Source: Myxococcales bacterium (GTDB taxonomy: Bacteria; Myxococcota_A; Polyangia; Polyangiales; Ga0077539). Taken from it: a stretch of 33,186 nt of DNA. Both the position numbers and the translations under genes were made by a program. The notes under the pieces are model-generated. The model saw only the letters and a program-made list of their open reading frames with translations. It did no database searches and was not told the origin of the DNA. The stretch is from the NCBI GenBank assembly GCA_013298625.1, contig JAAFIF010000102.1, positions 1 through 33,186 on the forward strand. The letters are read 5' to 3'. This document shows, in pieces, positions 25,729 through 33,186 of the stretch. The number at the start of each line of letters is the position of its first letter. Positions within the stretch are counted from its first letter, which is position 1.

Positions 25729-26301
25729 CTACCGCGCCTCGTCGAGCGCGAGGTTGAGCAACAGCACGTTGACCCTCGGCTCGCCGAGCACGCCCCACGT
25801 GCGCCCTTCGATGTGCCGCTCGATCAACGCCCGGACGCGCTGCTCGCTCATCGCGCGCGCGCCGGCTACGCGCCGCGCCTGGTACATCGCTGCGCCCGGC
25901 GAGATGTGCGGGTCGAGCCCGCTCGCCGACGCCGTCACCAGGTCCGCGGGCACCGTCGCGCTCGCCGTCGGGTCCGCTGCACGAAGCGCGGCGATCCGCG
26001 CGCGAACAGCGTCGCTCAGCGCAGGGGTGCTCGGTCCGATGTTGGATCCGCTCGACGACGCTGCGTTGTAGGGGTGAGGGCTCGTCGCAGACGGCCTGGA
26101 CCAGAAGTACCGCGGGCTGTCGAAGGGCTGACCGATCAGCGACGAGCCCACGACGCGGCCGCCGCGCAGGAGCGCAGAGCCCTCGGCCTGGCGCGCGAAG
26201 AGCAGCCGCGCCGCGCCCGTGACCGCGAGCGGGTACACGACGCCCGTGAGAATCGTGAAGATCAGCAGCAGCGAGAGCGCAGGACGAACGAGAGAACGCA
26301 T
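25729..26301 (-). CDS. kdpC: Potassium-transporting ATPase subunit C
   Basis: KdpC is a single-span subunit that supports ATP-driven K+ uptake by KdpFABC at the inner membrane. The 190-residue product has one N-terminal membrane helix (LVRPALSLLLIFTILTGVVYPLA) and the periplasmic family motifs SLIGQPFDSPRYFWSRPSA and GLDPHISPGAA with ARAMSEQRVRALI. ATG 26301 is chosen: GGAG (26308-26311) lies six bases upstream, the length equals the usual 190, and an in-frame GTG at 26313 would add four residues. A hairpin separates it from kdpB. Confidence 0.97.
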   Translation of the reverse strand: MRSLVRPALSLLLIFTILTGVVYPLAVTGAARLLFARQAEGSALLRGGRVVGSSLIGQPFDSPRYFWSRPSATSPHPYNAASSSGSNIGPSTPALSDAVRARIAALRAADPTASATVPADLVTASASGLDPHISPGAAMYQARRVAGARAMSEQRVRALIERHIEGRTWGVLGEPRVNVLLLNLALDEAR

Positions 26302-26315
26302 CGCAAACTCCACTT

Positions 26316-26333
26316 CGCTGAGCGCGCTCAGCG
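26316..26333. terminator. Perfect palindrome at the kdpB-kdpC junction
   Basis: CGCTGAGCG followed by CGCTCAGCG is an 18-bp perfect palindrome that can fold to a 7-bp stem with a CGCG loop in the mRNA. It covers the kdpB stop codon (26330-26328) and sits directly before the kdpC ribosome site. Without a U-tract it is more likely an mRNA-processing or attenuation element than a full terminator. The same arms occur at 2973-2991. Confidence 0.5.
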
Positions 26334-28442
26334 AACCCCCATCGCCGCGAGCCCCGCGTCGATGAGCTTGATGAACGGAAAAGGGACGAGCACGCCGCCC
26401 AGGCCGAACACGAGCAAATTGCGTCGCAGCAGCGCGGGCGCGGTCGCCGGTCGATAGCGAATCCCCCGCAGCGCGAGCGGGATCAGCGCCACGATCACCA
26501 GCGCGTTGAAGATCACCGCCGAGAGCACCGCGGTCGTTGGCGTGCGCAGCCGCAGGACGTTGAGCGCCCCGAGCTGCGGGTGCGTCGCGACGAACGCCGC
26601 CGGGATGATCGCGAAGTACTTGGCCAGATCGTTGGCGATGCTGAACGTGGTCAGCGCGCCGCGGGTCATGAGCATCTGCTTTCCGATCTCGACGATGGTG
26701 AGCAGCTTCGTGGGATTGGAGTCGAGGTCGACCATGTTTCCCGCTTCTTTCGCGGCTTGCGTGCCGGTGTTCATCGCGACCGCCACGTCGGCTTGCGCGA
26801 GCGCAGGCGCGTCGTTGGTCCCGTCGCCGGTCATCGCCACGAGGTGCCCTTTGCCCTGGTACTCGCGGATCATCGCGAGCTTCGCCTCGGGCGTCGCCTC
26901 TGCGAGAAAGTCATCGACGCCCGCTTCGGCGGCGATCGCCGCGGCGGTCACGGGGTTGTCCCCAGTGATCATCACCGTGCGGATGCCGATCCGTCGCAGC
27001 TCGCCGAAGCGCTCGCGGATCCCTCCCTTCACTACGTCCTTCAAGCGGATCACGCCGAGCACGCGCGGGCCTTCTGCGACCACCAGCGGCGTGGCCCCGT
27101 CCTGCGCGACGCGCTCGACCGCCGCGCGCACTTCTGCGGGGATCGTCCCGCCCTGCTCTTCGACGAAGCGCGTGATCGCGTCGCTCGCGCCCTTGCGCAC
27201 GCGCCTTCCGTCCAGGTCCACGCCGCTCATCCGCGTCTGCGCCGTGAACGGGACGAACGTCGCGTCGAGCTCTGCGAGCTCTCTGCCGCGCAGGCCGTGC
27301 GCGCTCTTGGCGAGCACCACGATGCTGCGACCCTCTGGGGTCTCGTCGATCAGCGACGAGAGCTGCGCGGCTTCGGCGAGCGCGAGCGGAGTGACGCCAG
27401 GGGCGGCGATGAACTCCGTGGCTTGACGGTTTCCCAGGGTGATCGTCCCGGTCTTGTCGAGCAAGAGGACGTCGACGTCGCCCGCTGCTTCGACGGCGCG
27501 CCCCGAGGTCGCGATCACGTTGGCTTGAACCATACGGTCCATGCCCGCGATGCCGATGGCCGAGAGCAATCCGCCGATCGTCGTGGGGATCAGGCACACC
27601 AAGAGCGCGACGAGAACCGTGAGCGACGGGACCGCGCCGTGCCCGGTGCTCGTCACGGCGAAGCGCGCGAACGGCATGAGCGTCACCGTGGCCAGGACGA
27701 ACACGATGGTGAGCGCGGCGAGCAGGATATCCAGGGCGATTTCGTTGGGCGTCTTCTGCCTGCGCGCGCCCTCGACCATCGAGATCATCCGGTCGAGAAA
27801 GGTCTCGCCGGGGTTGGTCGTGACGCGCACGAGCAGCCAGTCGGACAGGACGCGCGTCCCGCCCGTGACCGCGCTGCGGTCTCCGCCGCTCTCGCGGATC
27901 ACCGGGGCGCTCTCGCCGGTGATCGCGCTCTCGTCCACGGACGCGACGCCTTCGATCACTTCTCCGTCGGCGGGGATGATCGCGCTCGATTCGACGAACA
28001 CGACGTCGCCGACGCGGAGGGACGAAGACGAGACGCTGACGAGCTGCTGCTTGCGCTGCTCGGGGTTGTTGGAGAGGGCGAGCGCTTGCTCGACAGAGCC
28101 GCTGAAGCGCTGCGCAGCGATGTCCTGGCGGGCTTTGCGCAGGGTGTCGGCTTGGGCTTTTCCGCGGCCTTCGGCCATGGCCTCGGCGAAGTTGGCGAAG
28201 AGCACGGTGAACCAGAGCCAGAGCGAGACGGCGAGGATAAATGCAGGGTGAGCGTCGCCGTGGCCAGTGAGCGCGGCGTGGACGAAGAGCACGGTGGTGA
28301 ACGCGCTGCCGACCTCGACGACGAACATCACAGGGTTCTTCACCATGCGACGCGGGTCGAGCTTCTTGAACGCGTCCAAGATTGCAGCGCGGACGATGGC
28401 GCGCTCGAAGAGCGGGCGCTGCTCAGCGTGAACGGAGGACAT
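26328..28442 (-). CDS. kdpB: Potassium-transporting P-type ATPase subunit B
   Basis: KdpB hydrolyses ATP and drives K+ entry through KdpA. The 704-residue product has the actuator TGES motif at 175-178 (its Ser being the inhibitory phosphorylation site described for E. coli KdpB), the membrane motif CLIPTTIGGLLSAIG (283-297), the phosphorylation motif DKTGT with Asp 329, the nucleotide domain (MITGDNPVTA) and the hinge MTGDGTNDAPAL. All P-type catalytic residues are present and length fits the family (about 680-700). ATG 28442 follows the kdpA stop by 16 nt with GGAGG-like bases in front. Confidence 0.99.
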   Translation of the reverse strand: MSSVHAEQRPLFERAIVRAAILDAFKKLDPRRMVKNPVMFVVEVGSAFTTVLFVHAALTGHGDAHPAFILAVSLWLWFTVLFANFAEAMAEGRGKAQADTLRKARQDIAAQRFSGSVEQALALSNNPEQRKQQLVSVSSSSLRVGDVVFVESSAIIPADGEVIEGVASVDESAITGESAPVIRESGGDRSAVTGGTRVLSDWLLVRVTTNPGETFLDRMISMVEGARRQKTPNEIALDILLAALTIVFVLATVTLMPFARFAVTSTGHGAVPSLTVLVALLVCLIPTTIGGLLSAIGIAGMDRMVQANVIATSGRAVEAAGDVDVLLLDKTGTITLGNRQATEFIAAPGVTPLALAEAAQLSSLIDETPEGRSIVVLAKSAHGLRGRELAELDATFVPFTAQTRMSGVDLDGRRVRKGASDAITRFVEEQGGTIPAEVRAAVERVAQDGATPLVVAEGPRVLGVIRLKDVVKGGIRERFGELRRIGIRTVMITGDNPVTAAAIAAEAGVDDFLAEATPEAKLAMIREYQGKGHLVAMTGDGTNDAPALAQADVAVAMNTGTQAAKEAGNMVDLDSNPTKLLTIVEIGKQMLMTRGALTTFSIANDLAKYFAIIPAAFVATHPQLGALNVLRLRTPTTAVLSAVIFNALVIVALIPLALRGIRYRPATAPALLRRNLLVFGLGGVLVPFPFIKLIDAGLAAMGVR

Positions 28443-28458
28443 GGATGAGCCTTTCGAT

Positions 28459-30192
28459 TCAACGCCCGGCGAGCGAGAGGTGCTCGACGACGGGGCCCAG
28501 CGCGAGGGCTGGCAAGAACGTGAGCGCGCCCACGAGGACGATCGTGGCGACGAGCAGACCGACGAAGAGGGGGGTGTGCGTCGGCAGCGTTCCGCTCGAC
28601 GGGGGGATGCTCTTTTTCTTCGCGAGCGAGCCCGCGATCGCGAGCACGGGGACGATCACCCAGTAGCGGCCGACGAGCATGCACAGGCCGATCGCCGTGG
28701 AGTAGAAGCGCCCGTTGACCGTGAGCCCGCCGAACGCCGAGCCGTTGTTGTTGGCCCCCGACGAGAACGCGTAGAGGATCTCTGTGAACCCGTGGACTCC
28801 TGGGTTTGCGACGGCCCGCGCGCCTTCGGGGACGACGCACGCGATGGCCGTCCCGATGAGCACCGCGGCCGACGGCAATAAGATCACCAGCGAGGCCATC
28901 TTCATCTCGTAGGCCTCGATCTTCTTGCCGAGAAACTCCGGCGTGCGACCGACCATCAGCCCCGCGATGAAGACCGCGATGATCGCGTAGACGAGCATCC
29001 CGTAGAGGCCCGAGCCGACGCCGCCGAAGACGATCTCGCCCAGCTGCATGAGCCACAGCGGAGCGATCGCGCCGAGCGGCGTGAAGCTGTCGTGCATGGC
29101 GTTGACCGAGCCGTTGGACGCCGCCGTCGTGGCCGTCGCCCACAGGGCGCTCTGGGTGATCCCGAAGCGCGCCTCTTTGCCCTCCATGTTGCCGCCCGAG
29201 GACAGCGCGCTCGCGCTCGCATCGACGCCGAGGGCGGTGAGGTTCGGGTTGCCCGCCTGCTCCGCGGCGACCGTCGCGAACACCAACGGAACAAAGATCA
29301 CCAGCATCGCGCCGAGCAGCGCCCAGCCCTGGCGACGGTCCTTCACCGCTCGTCCGAAGGTGAAGCACAACGCCGCAGGGATCACCAAGATCGCCAACAG
29401 CTGAACGAAGTTCGACAGCGGCGTTGGGTTCTCGAGCGGGTGCGCTGCGTTGGCGTTGAAGAACCCTCCGCCGTTGGTCCCGAGCTGCTTGATCGCGATC
29501 TGCGACGCCGCGGGGCCGAGCGCGATCGACTGCGCGCGCGCCCCGGTCGCGCCCGTCTCGATCATCGTCGCGCTCAGCGACGGCGTGAGCGTCTGCACCA
29601 CACCTTCGCTCACCAGCACCAACGCCAGCGCGAACGACAGCGGGACGAGCACGTACAGCGTCGCCTTCGTGAGGTCGACCCAGAAGCTCCCGAGGCCTTT
29701 GGCTTCGCGTCCCGTGAAGCCGCGCACGAGCGCCATGAGCACCGCGATGCCCGTCGCTGCAGAGACGAAGTTCTGCACCGTGAGCGCGAGCATCTGCGTG
29801 AGAAAGCTCAGGCTCGTCTCGCCGCTGTACGCCTGCCAATTCGTGTTGGTGGCGAAGCTCACGGCGGTGTTGAACGAGACCTCCGGCGAGACCGCGCCCA
29901 TGTGCGCTGGGTTGAGCGGGAGCCATCGCTGCGCGCGCTGCAGCCCGTACACGACCAGGGCGCCCGCGAGGTTGAACACCAGCGCGGCGCCCGCGTACCG
30001 ATGCCACGGCATGTCTTCGTCTTCGCGGACGCCCGCGAGTCGATAGACCCCGCGCTCGATCGGGCCGAGCGCGCGCTGCGCGAGCGTCGCCTCTCCGCTG
30101 AACACCCGCGCGATGTACGCGCCGAGCGGCAGCGCGAGGGCGAGCAGCGCGAAGAGAAAGAGAATCACCTGCGAAACAGCGTTCGAACTCAC
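28459..30192 (-). CDS. kdpA: Potassium-transporting ATPase subunit A
   Basis: KdpA is the K+-binding, channel-like subunit with ten membrane helices, related to Trk/Ktr channels. The 577-residue product has several selectivity-loop segments: FATNTNWQAYSGE, QLGTNGGGFFNANAAHPLENP, and HGFTEILYAFSSGANNNGSAFGG. These are family hallmarks. The start is a GTG at 30192 whose last bases form the kdpF stop codon (GTGA), with AGAGG five bases upstream. A longer open frame to 30267 only reads through kdpF in another frame and is rejected. Confidence 0.98.
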   Translation of the reverse strand: MSSNAVSQVILFLFALLALALPLGAYIARVFSGEATLAQRALGPIERGVYRLAGVREDEDMPWHRYAGAALVFNLAGALVVYGLQRAQRWLPLNPAHMGAVSPEVSFNTAVSFATNTNWQAYSGETSLSFLTQMLALTVQNFVSAATGIAVLMALVRGFTGREAKGLGSFWVDLTKATLYVLVPLSFALALVLVSEGVVQTLTPSLSATMIETGATGARAQSIALGPAASQIAIKQLGTNGGGFFNANAAHPLENPTPLSNFVQLLAILVIPAALCFTFGRAVKDRRQGWALLGAMLVIFVPLVFATVAAEQAGNPNLTALGVDASASALSSGGNMEGKEARFGITQSALWATATTAASNGSVNAMHDSFTPLGAIAPLWLMQLGEIVFGGVGSGLYGMLVYAIIAVFIAGLMVGRTPEFLGKKIEAYEMKMASLVILLPSAAVLIGTAIACVVPEGARAVANPGVHGFTEILYAFSSGANNNGSAFGGLTVNGRFYSTAIGLCMLVGRYWVIVPVLAIAGSLAKKKSIPPSSGTLPTHTPLFVGLLVATIVLVGALTFLPALALGPVVEHLSLAGR

Positions 30193-30281
30193 GAGAGCCT
30201 CTCGGGGAGCAGCAGCGCGAAGCCCAGGTATCCGAGCAGCGCGAGCGAGAGCAGCAGCGAGACCCACAGCAAGAGCGTCAT
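30189..30281 (-). CDS. kdpF: KdpF, small membrane subunit of the Kdp ATPase
   Basis: KdpF is a single-helix peptide that stabilises KdpABC in the membrane. The 30-residue product (starts MTLLLWVSLL, ends LLLPERLS) has one hydrophobic helix and the typical C-terminal PER motif of KdpF. It overlaps the kdpA GTG by 4 nt and follows a 27-residue membrane peptide gene by 5 nt. It is too short for ordinary gene finders. Confidence 0.93.
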   Translation of the reverse strand: MTLLLWVSLLLSLALLGYLGFALLLPERLS

Positions 30282-30286
30282 CGCGA

Positions 30287-30370
30287 TCACACCCTCTGGC
30301 AGAGCCGGACGAAGCCCCAGCTCAGGGCGAAGAACCCCACCAGCAGCAACAGAAATCCCACGTCGTACAT
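30287..30370 (-). CDS. 27-residue membrane peptide leading the kdp operon
   Basis: The frame reads MYDVGFLLLL..ALSWGFVRLCQRV: one hydrophobic helix (about residues 5-20) followed by a short basic tail with one Cys. It ends 5 nt before the kdpF start and begins 27 nt after candidate KdpE boxes. No ribosome site precedes its ATG, so the message may be leaderless or nearly so. Similar short peptides ending in a basic, Cys-containing tail precede kdpF in some other kdp operons as far as I recall, but I cannot check. Function is unknown; a Kdp accessory subunit or regulatory leader peptide is possible. Confidence 0.72.
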   Translation of the reverse strand: MYDVGFLLLLVGFFALSWGFVRLCQRV

Positions 30371-30396
30371 GACCGACGATGGGTGTAGCGACGCGC

Positions 30397-30450
30397 GTAT
30401 CAGGGCGACGTCAACGCTGAGCGTCCGCGCATCAAGAACGCATCAAGATC
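30397..30450. promoter_or_regulatory. Candidate KdpE boxes upstream of kdp (two 22-bp direct repeats)
   Basis: Box A is GTATCAGGGCG followed by ACGTCAACGCT (30397-30418). Box B is GCATCAAGAAC followed by GCATCAAGATC (30429-30450), which is nearly a perfect 11-bp tandem repeat. Each 11-bp unit has TCA at positions 4-6. Box starts are 32 bp apart. Tandem 11-bp half-sites are the known target form of OmpR/PhoB-family regulators. The array ends 27 nt before the first kdp-operon start codon, and TACACC between them could be a -10 element. KdpE as the binder is an inference. Confidence 0.65.
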
Positions 30451-30451
30451 G

Positions 30452-31843
30452 CTACAGCCGCACCATGAGCGCGGCGGTGATCCTGTCCTCCGTGGGGACC
30501 AGATCGGGGCTCCAGCCCGGGACCATCGAGCCTTGGGGACCCTGGTTTCCGCCTGGCGGAGTGATCCCTCCGGGCCCGGTGAAGTACGGGACGCTCGCGG
30601 CGCGGTGGGTGAACTCGAAGCGCAGCGTGGCGTTGCGCGTGGGCATGACGTCGAGCGTCGTCTGCACGTCCCACGCGTCGAAGGGATCCCTGGGATTCGC
30701 CGTGAAGTACGGCGTCCCCGAGAACGCTGTCGCGCCGTTGATCGGCGGCAGCAGCACCAGGTAGCGCCCTGGGTTGCGGATCGCTCCGCCGCCCACGGTG
30801 AGCCCGAGCAGGTTGCGCGCGAAGTTGACGCGCACGTACGCCATGAAGCCCATGAAGAACTGCTCGCCGCACGAGACCGCGGGCGCCGATCCAGAGCCCG
30901 GTCCGAACTCGCAGCCCGCATCAACAGTGAGCGACGCGGCCACGCGGCTGAGCGCGCCCGACGGGCGCTCGAGCATCCTCACCATCACGCTGTCGTCCGT
31001 GTGCACACGAAAGCGCCCTGGGACGCCGAGGGTGTCCGTGCCGACGTACTGGTTTCCGATCACCGTGAGCCACTCGGCAGGGGACCAGCGCACTTGCAGC
31101 CCGACGCCGGGCGCCTGGTTGAACTTTCCGTACGCTTGCCAGCCGTTGACGATCCAAGGCTCGATCTTCAGCCGCTCGTTGACGAAGATCTGCACGCGCA
31201 CGCCGTTGAAGAACCACGGCGTGTTCGATGAGACGTACGAGGGCTGATAGGTCCAGTTGTCGAAGTTGTAATAGCTCCAGAGCCCCACGTACGACATGAA
31301 GATCCCCGCCTGAACGTTGATCCCCGCGAGCGCGTTGAAGTGGTAGCCCGCGTACGCTTCGGAGATGTAGCGATACGCGTCTTCGAGCCTCCACTGTCCG
31401 CGCGAGGCGCTCGGGTCGTTGCGCGGCGTGGTCTGCGAGTACATCCCGAACTGCGTCATCAGCCGGGCGTGCACGCCTTTGTAATAGAAGTCTCCGCCGA
31501 GCCCGAGCTGCGTGAGCTGCAGCTCGTTGTGTCGAAAGACCTCGCTCGAGCCGCCGAGGGTGTTGTCCGCGGGGTTGTTGAAGCTGTAGTGAAACGGGAC
31601 GTCCACGCGCAGCTCCGCGGTGAACGCGCCCGAGCGCAGCGTCGGCGAAGCAGGCGCGTAGCTCGCGGGAGCCCAGGAGAAATCCTCGCTAAACGGCGTG
31701 AGCGCCGGCGCGTAGTCGAGCGGGTCGACCGCGGGTTGCGCGGGCTGCGCGGGCTGCGCGGGTGGCGTTTGCGCGAGGGCTGCGTGGGGCGCGAGCGTGG
31801 CGCTCGCGATCAGGGCGCGGGTGATCCAGCGTGAGGGCGTCAT
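30452..31843 (-). CDS. Outer-membrane beta-barrel (porin-like) protein next to kdp
   Basis: The 463-residue product has a signal peptide (MTPSRWITRALIASATLAPHAALAQ), a short Pro/Ala/Gln repeat linker (PAQPAQPAQPA), then many amphipathic beta strands with aromatic girdle residues (FHYSFNNPADN, AGYHFNALAGINVQAGIFMSYVG, WFFNGVRVQIFVNERLKIEPWIVNGW) and a C-terminal strand ITAALMVRL. It resembles the BBP2-like group of outer-membrane barrels, but I cannot assign a substrate. The ATG at 31843 gives a clean signal peptide; an earlier start at 31879 would cut into a putative regulator box. It is divergent from kup (147 nt) and 81 nt upstream of the kdp operon on the same strand, so a potassium-related porin role is plausible. 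Confidence 0.86.
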   Translation of the reverse strand: MTPSRWITRALIASATLAPHAALAQTPPAQPAQPAQPAVDPLDYAPALTPFSEDFSWAPASYAPASPTLRSGAFTAELRVDVPFHYSFNNPADNTLGGSSEVFRHNELQLTQLGLGGDFYYKGVHARLMTQFGMYSQTTPRNDPSASRGQWRLEDAYRYISEAYAGYHFNALAGINVQAGIFMSYVGLWSYYNFDNWTYQPSYVSSNTPWFFNGVRVQIFVNERLKIEPWIVNGWQAYGKFNQAPGVGLQVRWSPAEWLTVIGNQYVGTDTLGVPGRFRVHTDDSVMVRMLERPSGALSRVAASLTVDAGCEFGPGSGSAPAVSCGEQFFMGFMAYVRVNFARNLLGLTVGGGAIRNPGRYLVLLPPINGATAFSGTPYFTANPRDPFDAWDVQTTLDVMPTRNATLRFEFTHRAASVPYFTGPGGITPPGGNQGPQGSMVPGWSPDLVPTEDRITAALMVRL

Positions 31844-31872
31844 GGGGTCCGCCGCCCTTGCTACGCCCGCGC

Positions 31873-31926
31873 TCATCAAGCGGTCGTCAACGCGGCTCGG
31901 CGGCGCATCAAGAAATCGTCAGAACG
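31873..31926. promoter_or_regulatory. Candidate KdpE boxes between the barrel gene and kup
   Basis: Box C is TCATCAAGCGG followed by TCGTCAACGCG (31873-31894). Box D is GCATCAAGAAA followed by TCGTCAGAACG (31905-31926). Again every 11-bp unit has TCA at positions 4-6 and the box starts are 32 bp apart, the same geometry and orientation as the array before kdp. The array begins 30 nt upstream of the barrel gene start (minus) and ends 65 nt before the kup start (plus), so it could serve both. Confidence 0.65.
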
Positions 31927-31990
31927 CGTCGAAGAGCGCGGCTCGGCCCTCGCGCGCGGTAAGCGCGCTGCGTAGAACCTGCGCTCTCGA

Positions 31991-33186
31991 ATGAGTGCAT
32001 CAACGACGGACTCCGCCCACGGCGGAGCGCACAGCGCGTCGCACACGGCGCTGCTGCTCGGGGCGATCGGCGTGGTGTTCGGCGACATCGGGACGTCGCC
32101 GCTCTACACGATCCAAGAGTGCTTTCACGGGACGCACGGCGTGCGCGCCACGCCGGACAACGTCCTCGGCGTGCTCTCGCTGGTCTTCTGGTCGCTGACG
32201 ATGGTCGTGACCGTGAAGTACCTGCTGTTCGTCATGCGCGCGGACAACAAGGGTGAGGGAGGCATCCTCGCGCTGCTCGCGCTCGTCCCAGAGCCGCTGC
32301 GCGCGGCGAAGGCGGGCCGCGTCGGCGCGCTCTCTCTGCTGGTGATCGCGGGCGCGGCGCTCTTGTTCGGCGACGGGATCATCACCCCGGCCATCTCGGT
32401 GCTGAGCGCGATCGAGGGGCTCGGCGTCGCGACCAGCGCGCTCACGCCGGCGGTCGTGCCCATCACGTGCGCGATCCTGGCGGGGCTCTTCGCGATTCAG
32501 CGCTTCGGGACGGGCTCGGTCGGGCGCTTCTTCGGGCCCATCATGGTGCTGTGGTTCTTGGTGATCGCGGGGCTCGGCGGCTATCACATCGCGCAGAATC
32601 CCGCGGTTTTCTCGGCGCTTTCTCCAGTGTACGGCGCGCGGTTCTTCGCCAACAACGGGTGGCACGGGTTCGCGTTGCTCGGGTCCGTCGTGCTCTCGGT
32701 CACCGGCGGAGAGGCGCTCTACGCGGACATGGGGCACTTCGGTCGCAAGCCGATCCGGCAGTCGTGGCTAGCGCTGATCTTTCCGGCGTTGGTGCTGTGC
32801 TACTTCGGGCAGGGCGCGCTGTTGCTCGCGCGCCCAGAGGCCGCCGCGCAGCCGTTCTTCTCGATGGTCCCGCGCGGAGCGCCCACGTTTGCGCTCGTCG
32901 CGCTCGCCGCGCCAGCGACGGTGATCGCCTCGCAGGCGCTCATCTCGGGGGTCTTCTCGCTCACGCACCAGGCGGTGCAGCTCGGGTACTTTCCGCGCGT
33001 CGAGGTGAGGCACACGGCGCGCGACGCCGAGGGGCAGATCTATATCCCCGTGATCAACTGGATGCTCGCCGTCTCGTGCATCCTGCTCGTCCTGGTCTTT
33101 CGCCAATCGACGAAGCTCGCCGCCGCCTTCGGCCTCGCCGTGAGCGGAACGATGGCCATCACCTCCATCGTTCCGCTCACGGCGAG
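31991..33186 (+). CDS. kup: Low-affinity potassium uptake protein Kup (right end cut)
   Basis: Kup (TrkD/HAK/KUP family) imports K+, probably with protons, through about 12 membrane helices. The visible 398 residues start at ATG 31991 and show the family signature GVVFGDIGTSPLYTIQECF (about 27-45), KGEGGILALLALV, LLFGDGIITPAISVLSA, SVTGGEALYADMGHFG and LISGVFSLTHQAVQLGYFPR. The frame is open to the window edge; the rest of the roughly 630-residue protein, including its cytoplasmic tail, lies outside. Pairing with kdp and shared upstream repeats suggest coordinated control. Confidence 0.98.
   Translation, partial: MSASTTDSAHGGAHSASHTALLLGAIGVVFGDIGTSPLYTIQECFHGTHGVRATPDNVLGVLSLVFWSLTMVVTVKYLLFVMRADNKGEGGILALLALVPEPLRAAKAGRVGALSLLVIAGAALLFGDGIITPAISVLSAIEGLGVATSALTPAVVPITCAILAGLFAIQRFGTGSVGRFFGPIMVLWFLVIAGLGGYHIAQNPAVFSALSPVYGARFFANNGWHGFALLGSVVLSVTGGEALYADMGHFGRKPIRQSWLALIFPALVLCYFGQGALLLARPEAAAQPFFSMVPRGAPTFALVALAAPATVIASQALISGVFSLTHQAVQLGYFPRVEVRHTARDAEGQIYIPVINWMLAVSCILLVLVFRQSTKLAAAFGLAVSGTMAITSIVPLTA

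Noticed and set aside
23932..26457. 841-residue plus-strand frame
   Set aside because: Antisense to kdpD and kdpC, which carry complete family motifs.

Overview
The window looks like chromosomal DNA of a high-GC delta-proteobacterial-type organism, most likely a myxobacterium (Myxococcota, Polyangia/Sandaracinaceae-like). This is an inference. It rests on the very GC-rich third codon positions and on several lipoproteins with Asp/Ala-rich linkers behind the lipobox. It also rests on DUF4215 Cys-rich repeats, a secreted HEAT-repeat protein, and HprK away from any PTS genes. No phage, plasmid or CRISPR gene is visible, and no rRNA or tRNA was recognised.

Layout. 1-2954: a possible partial gene at the left edge, uracil-DNA glycosylase (ung, minus) and a divergent SWIM zinc-finger protein (plus). 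Two operator-like dyads lie between the last two. 2987-7891: a minus-strand set made of a PlsC/MGAT-like acyltransferase, a TFIIB-type zinc-ribbon protein, a Gfo/Idh/MocA oxidoreductase, a translationally coupled secreted protein of unknown function and a HEAT-repeat exported protein. 7946-10151: a Cys-rich M23 peptidase lipoprotein converging on a small Cys-rich lipoprotein. 10210-12973: a class V aminotransferase/cysteine-desulfurase-like enzyme behind hprK, both minus. 13161-16657: a papain-like lipoprotein protease and a DUF4215 lipoprotein. 16676-17144: two near-identical 217-bp nested foldback elements in tandem. 17335-22299: a 1158-residue putative lipoprotein of unknown family followed 3 nt later by a FadL-type outer-membrane channel.

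22313-33186 is a potassium module. On the minus strand lie a 27-residue membrane peptide, kdpF, kdpA, kdpB, kdpC, kdpD and kdpE, with several 4-nt overlaps. Upstream are an outer-membrane beta-barrel protein (minus) and a divergent kup (plus, cut by the right edge). Two intergenic stretches, in front of kdp and between the barrel gene and kup, carry the same pattern. It is two 22-bp tandem repeats (11-bp units, each with an invariant TCA) whose starts are exactly 32 bp apart. This is what an OmpR-family regulator box would look like. The simplest reading is that KdpE controls kdp, the barrel protein and kup together.

The least explained items are the tandem foldback elements at 16676-17144, the shared potassium-module boxes, the 1158-residue lipoprotein paired with FadL, and the dyads between ung and the SWIM gene.
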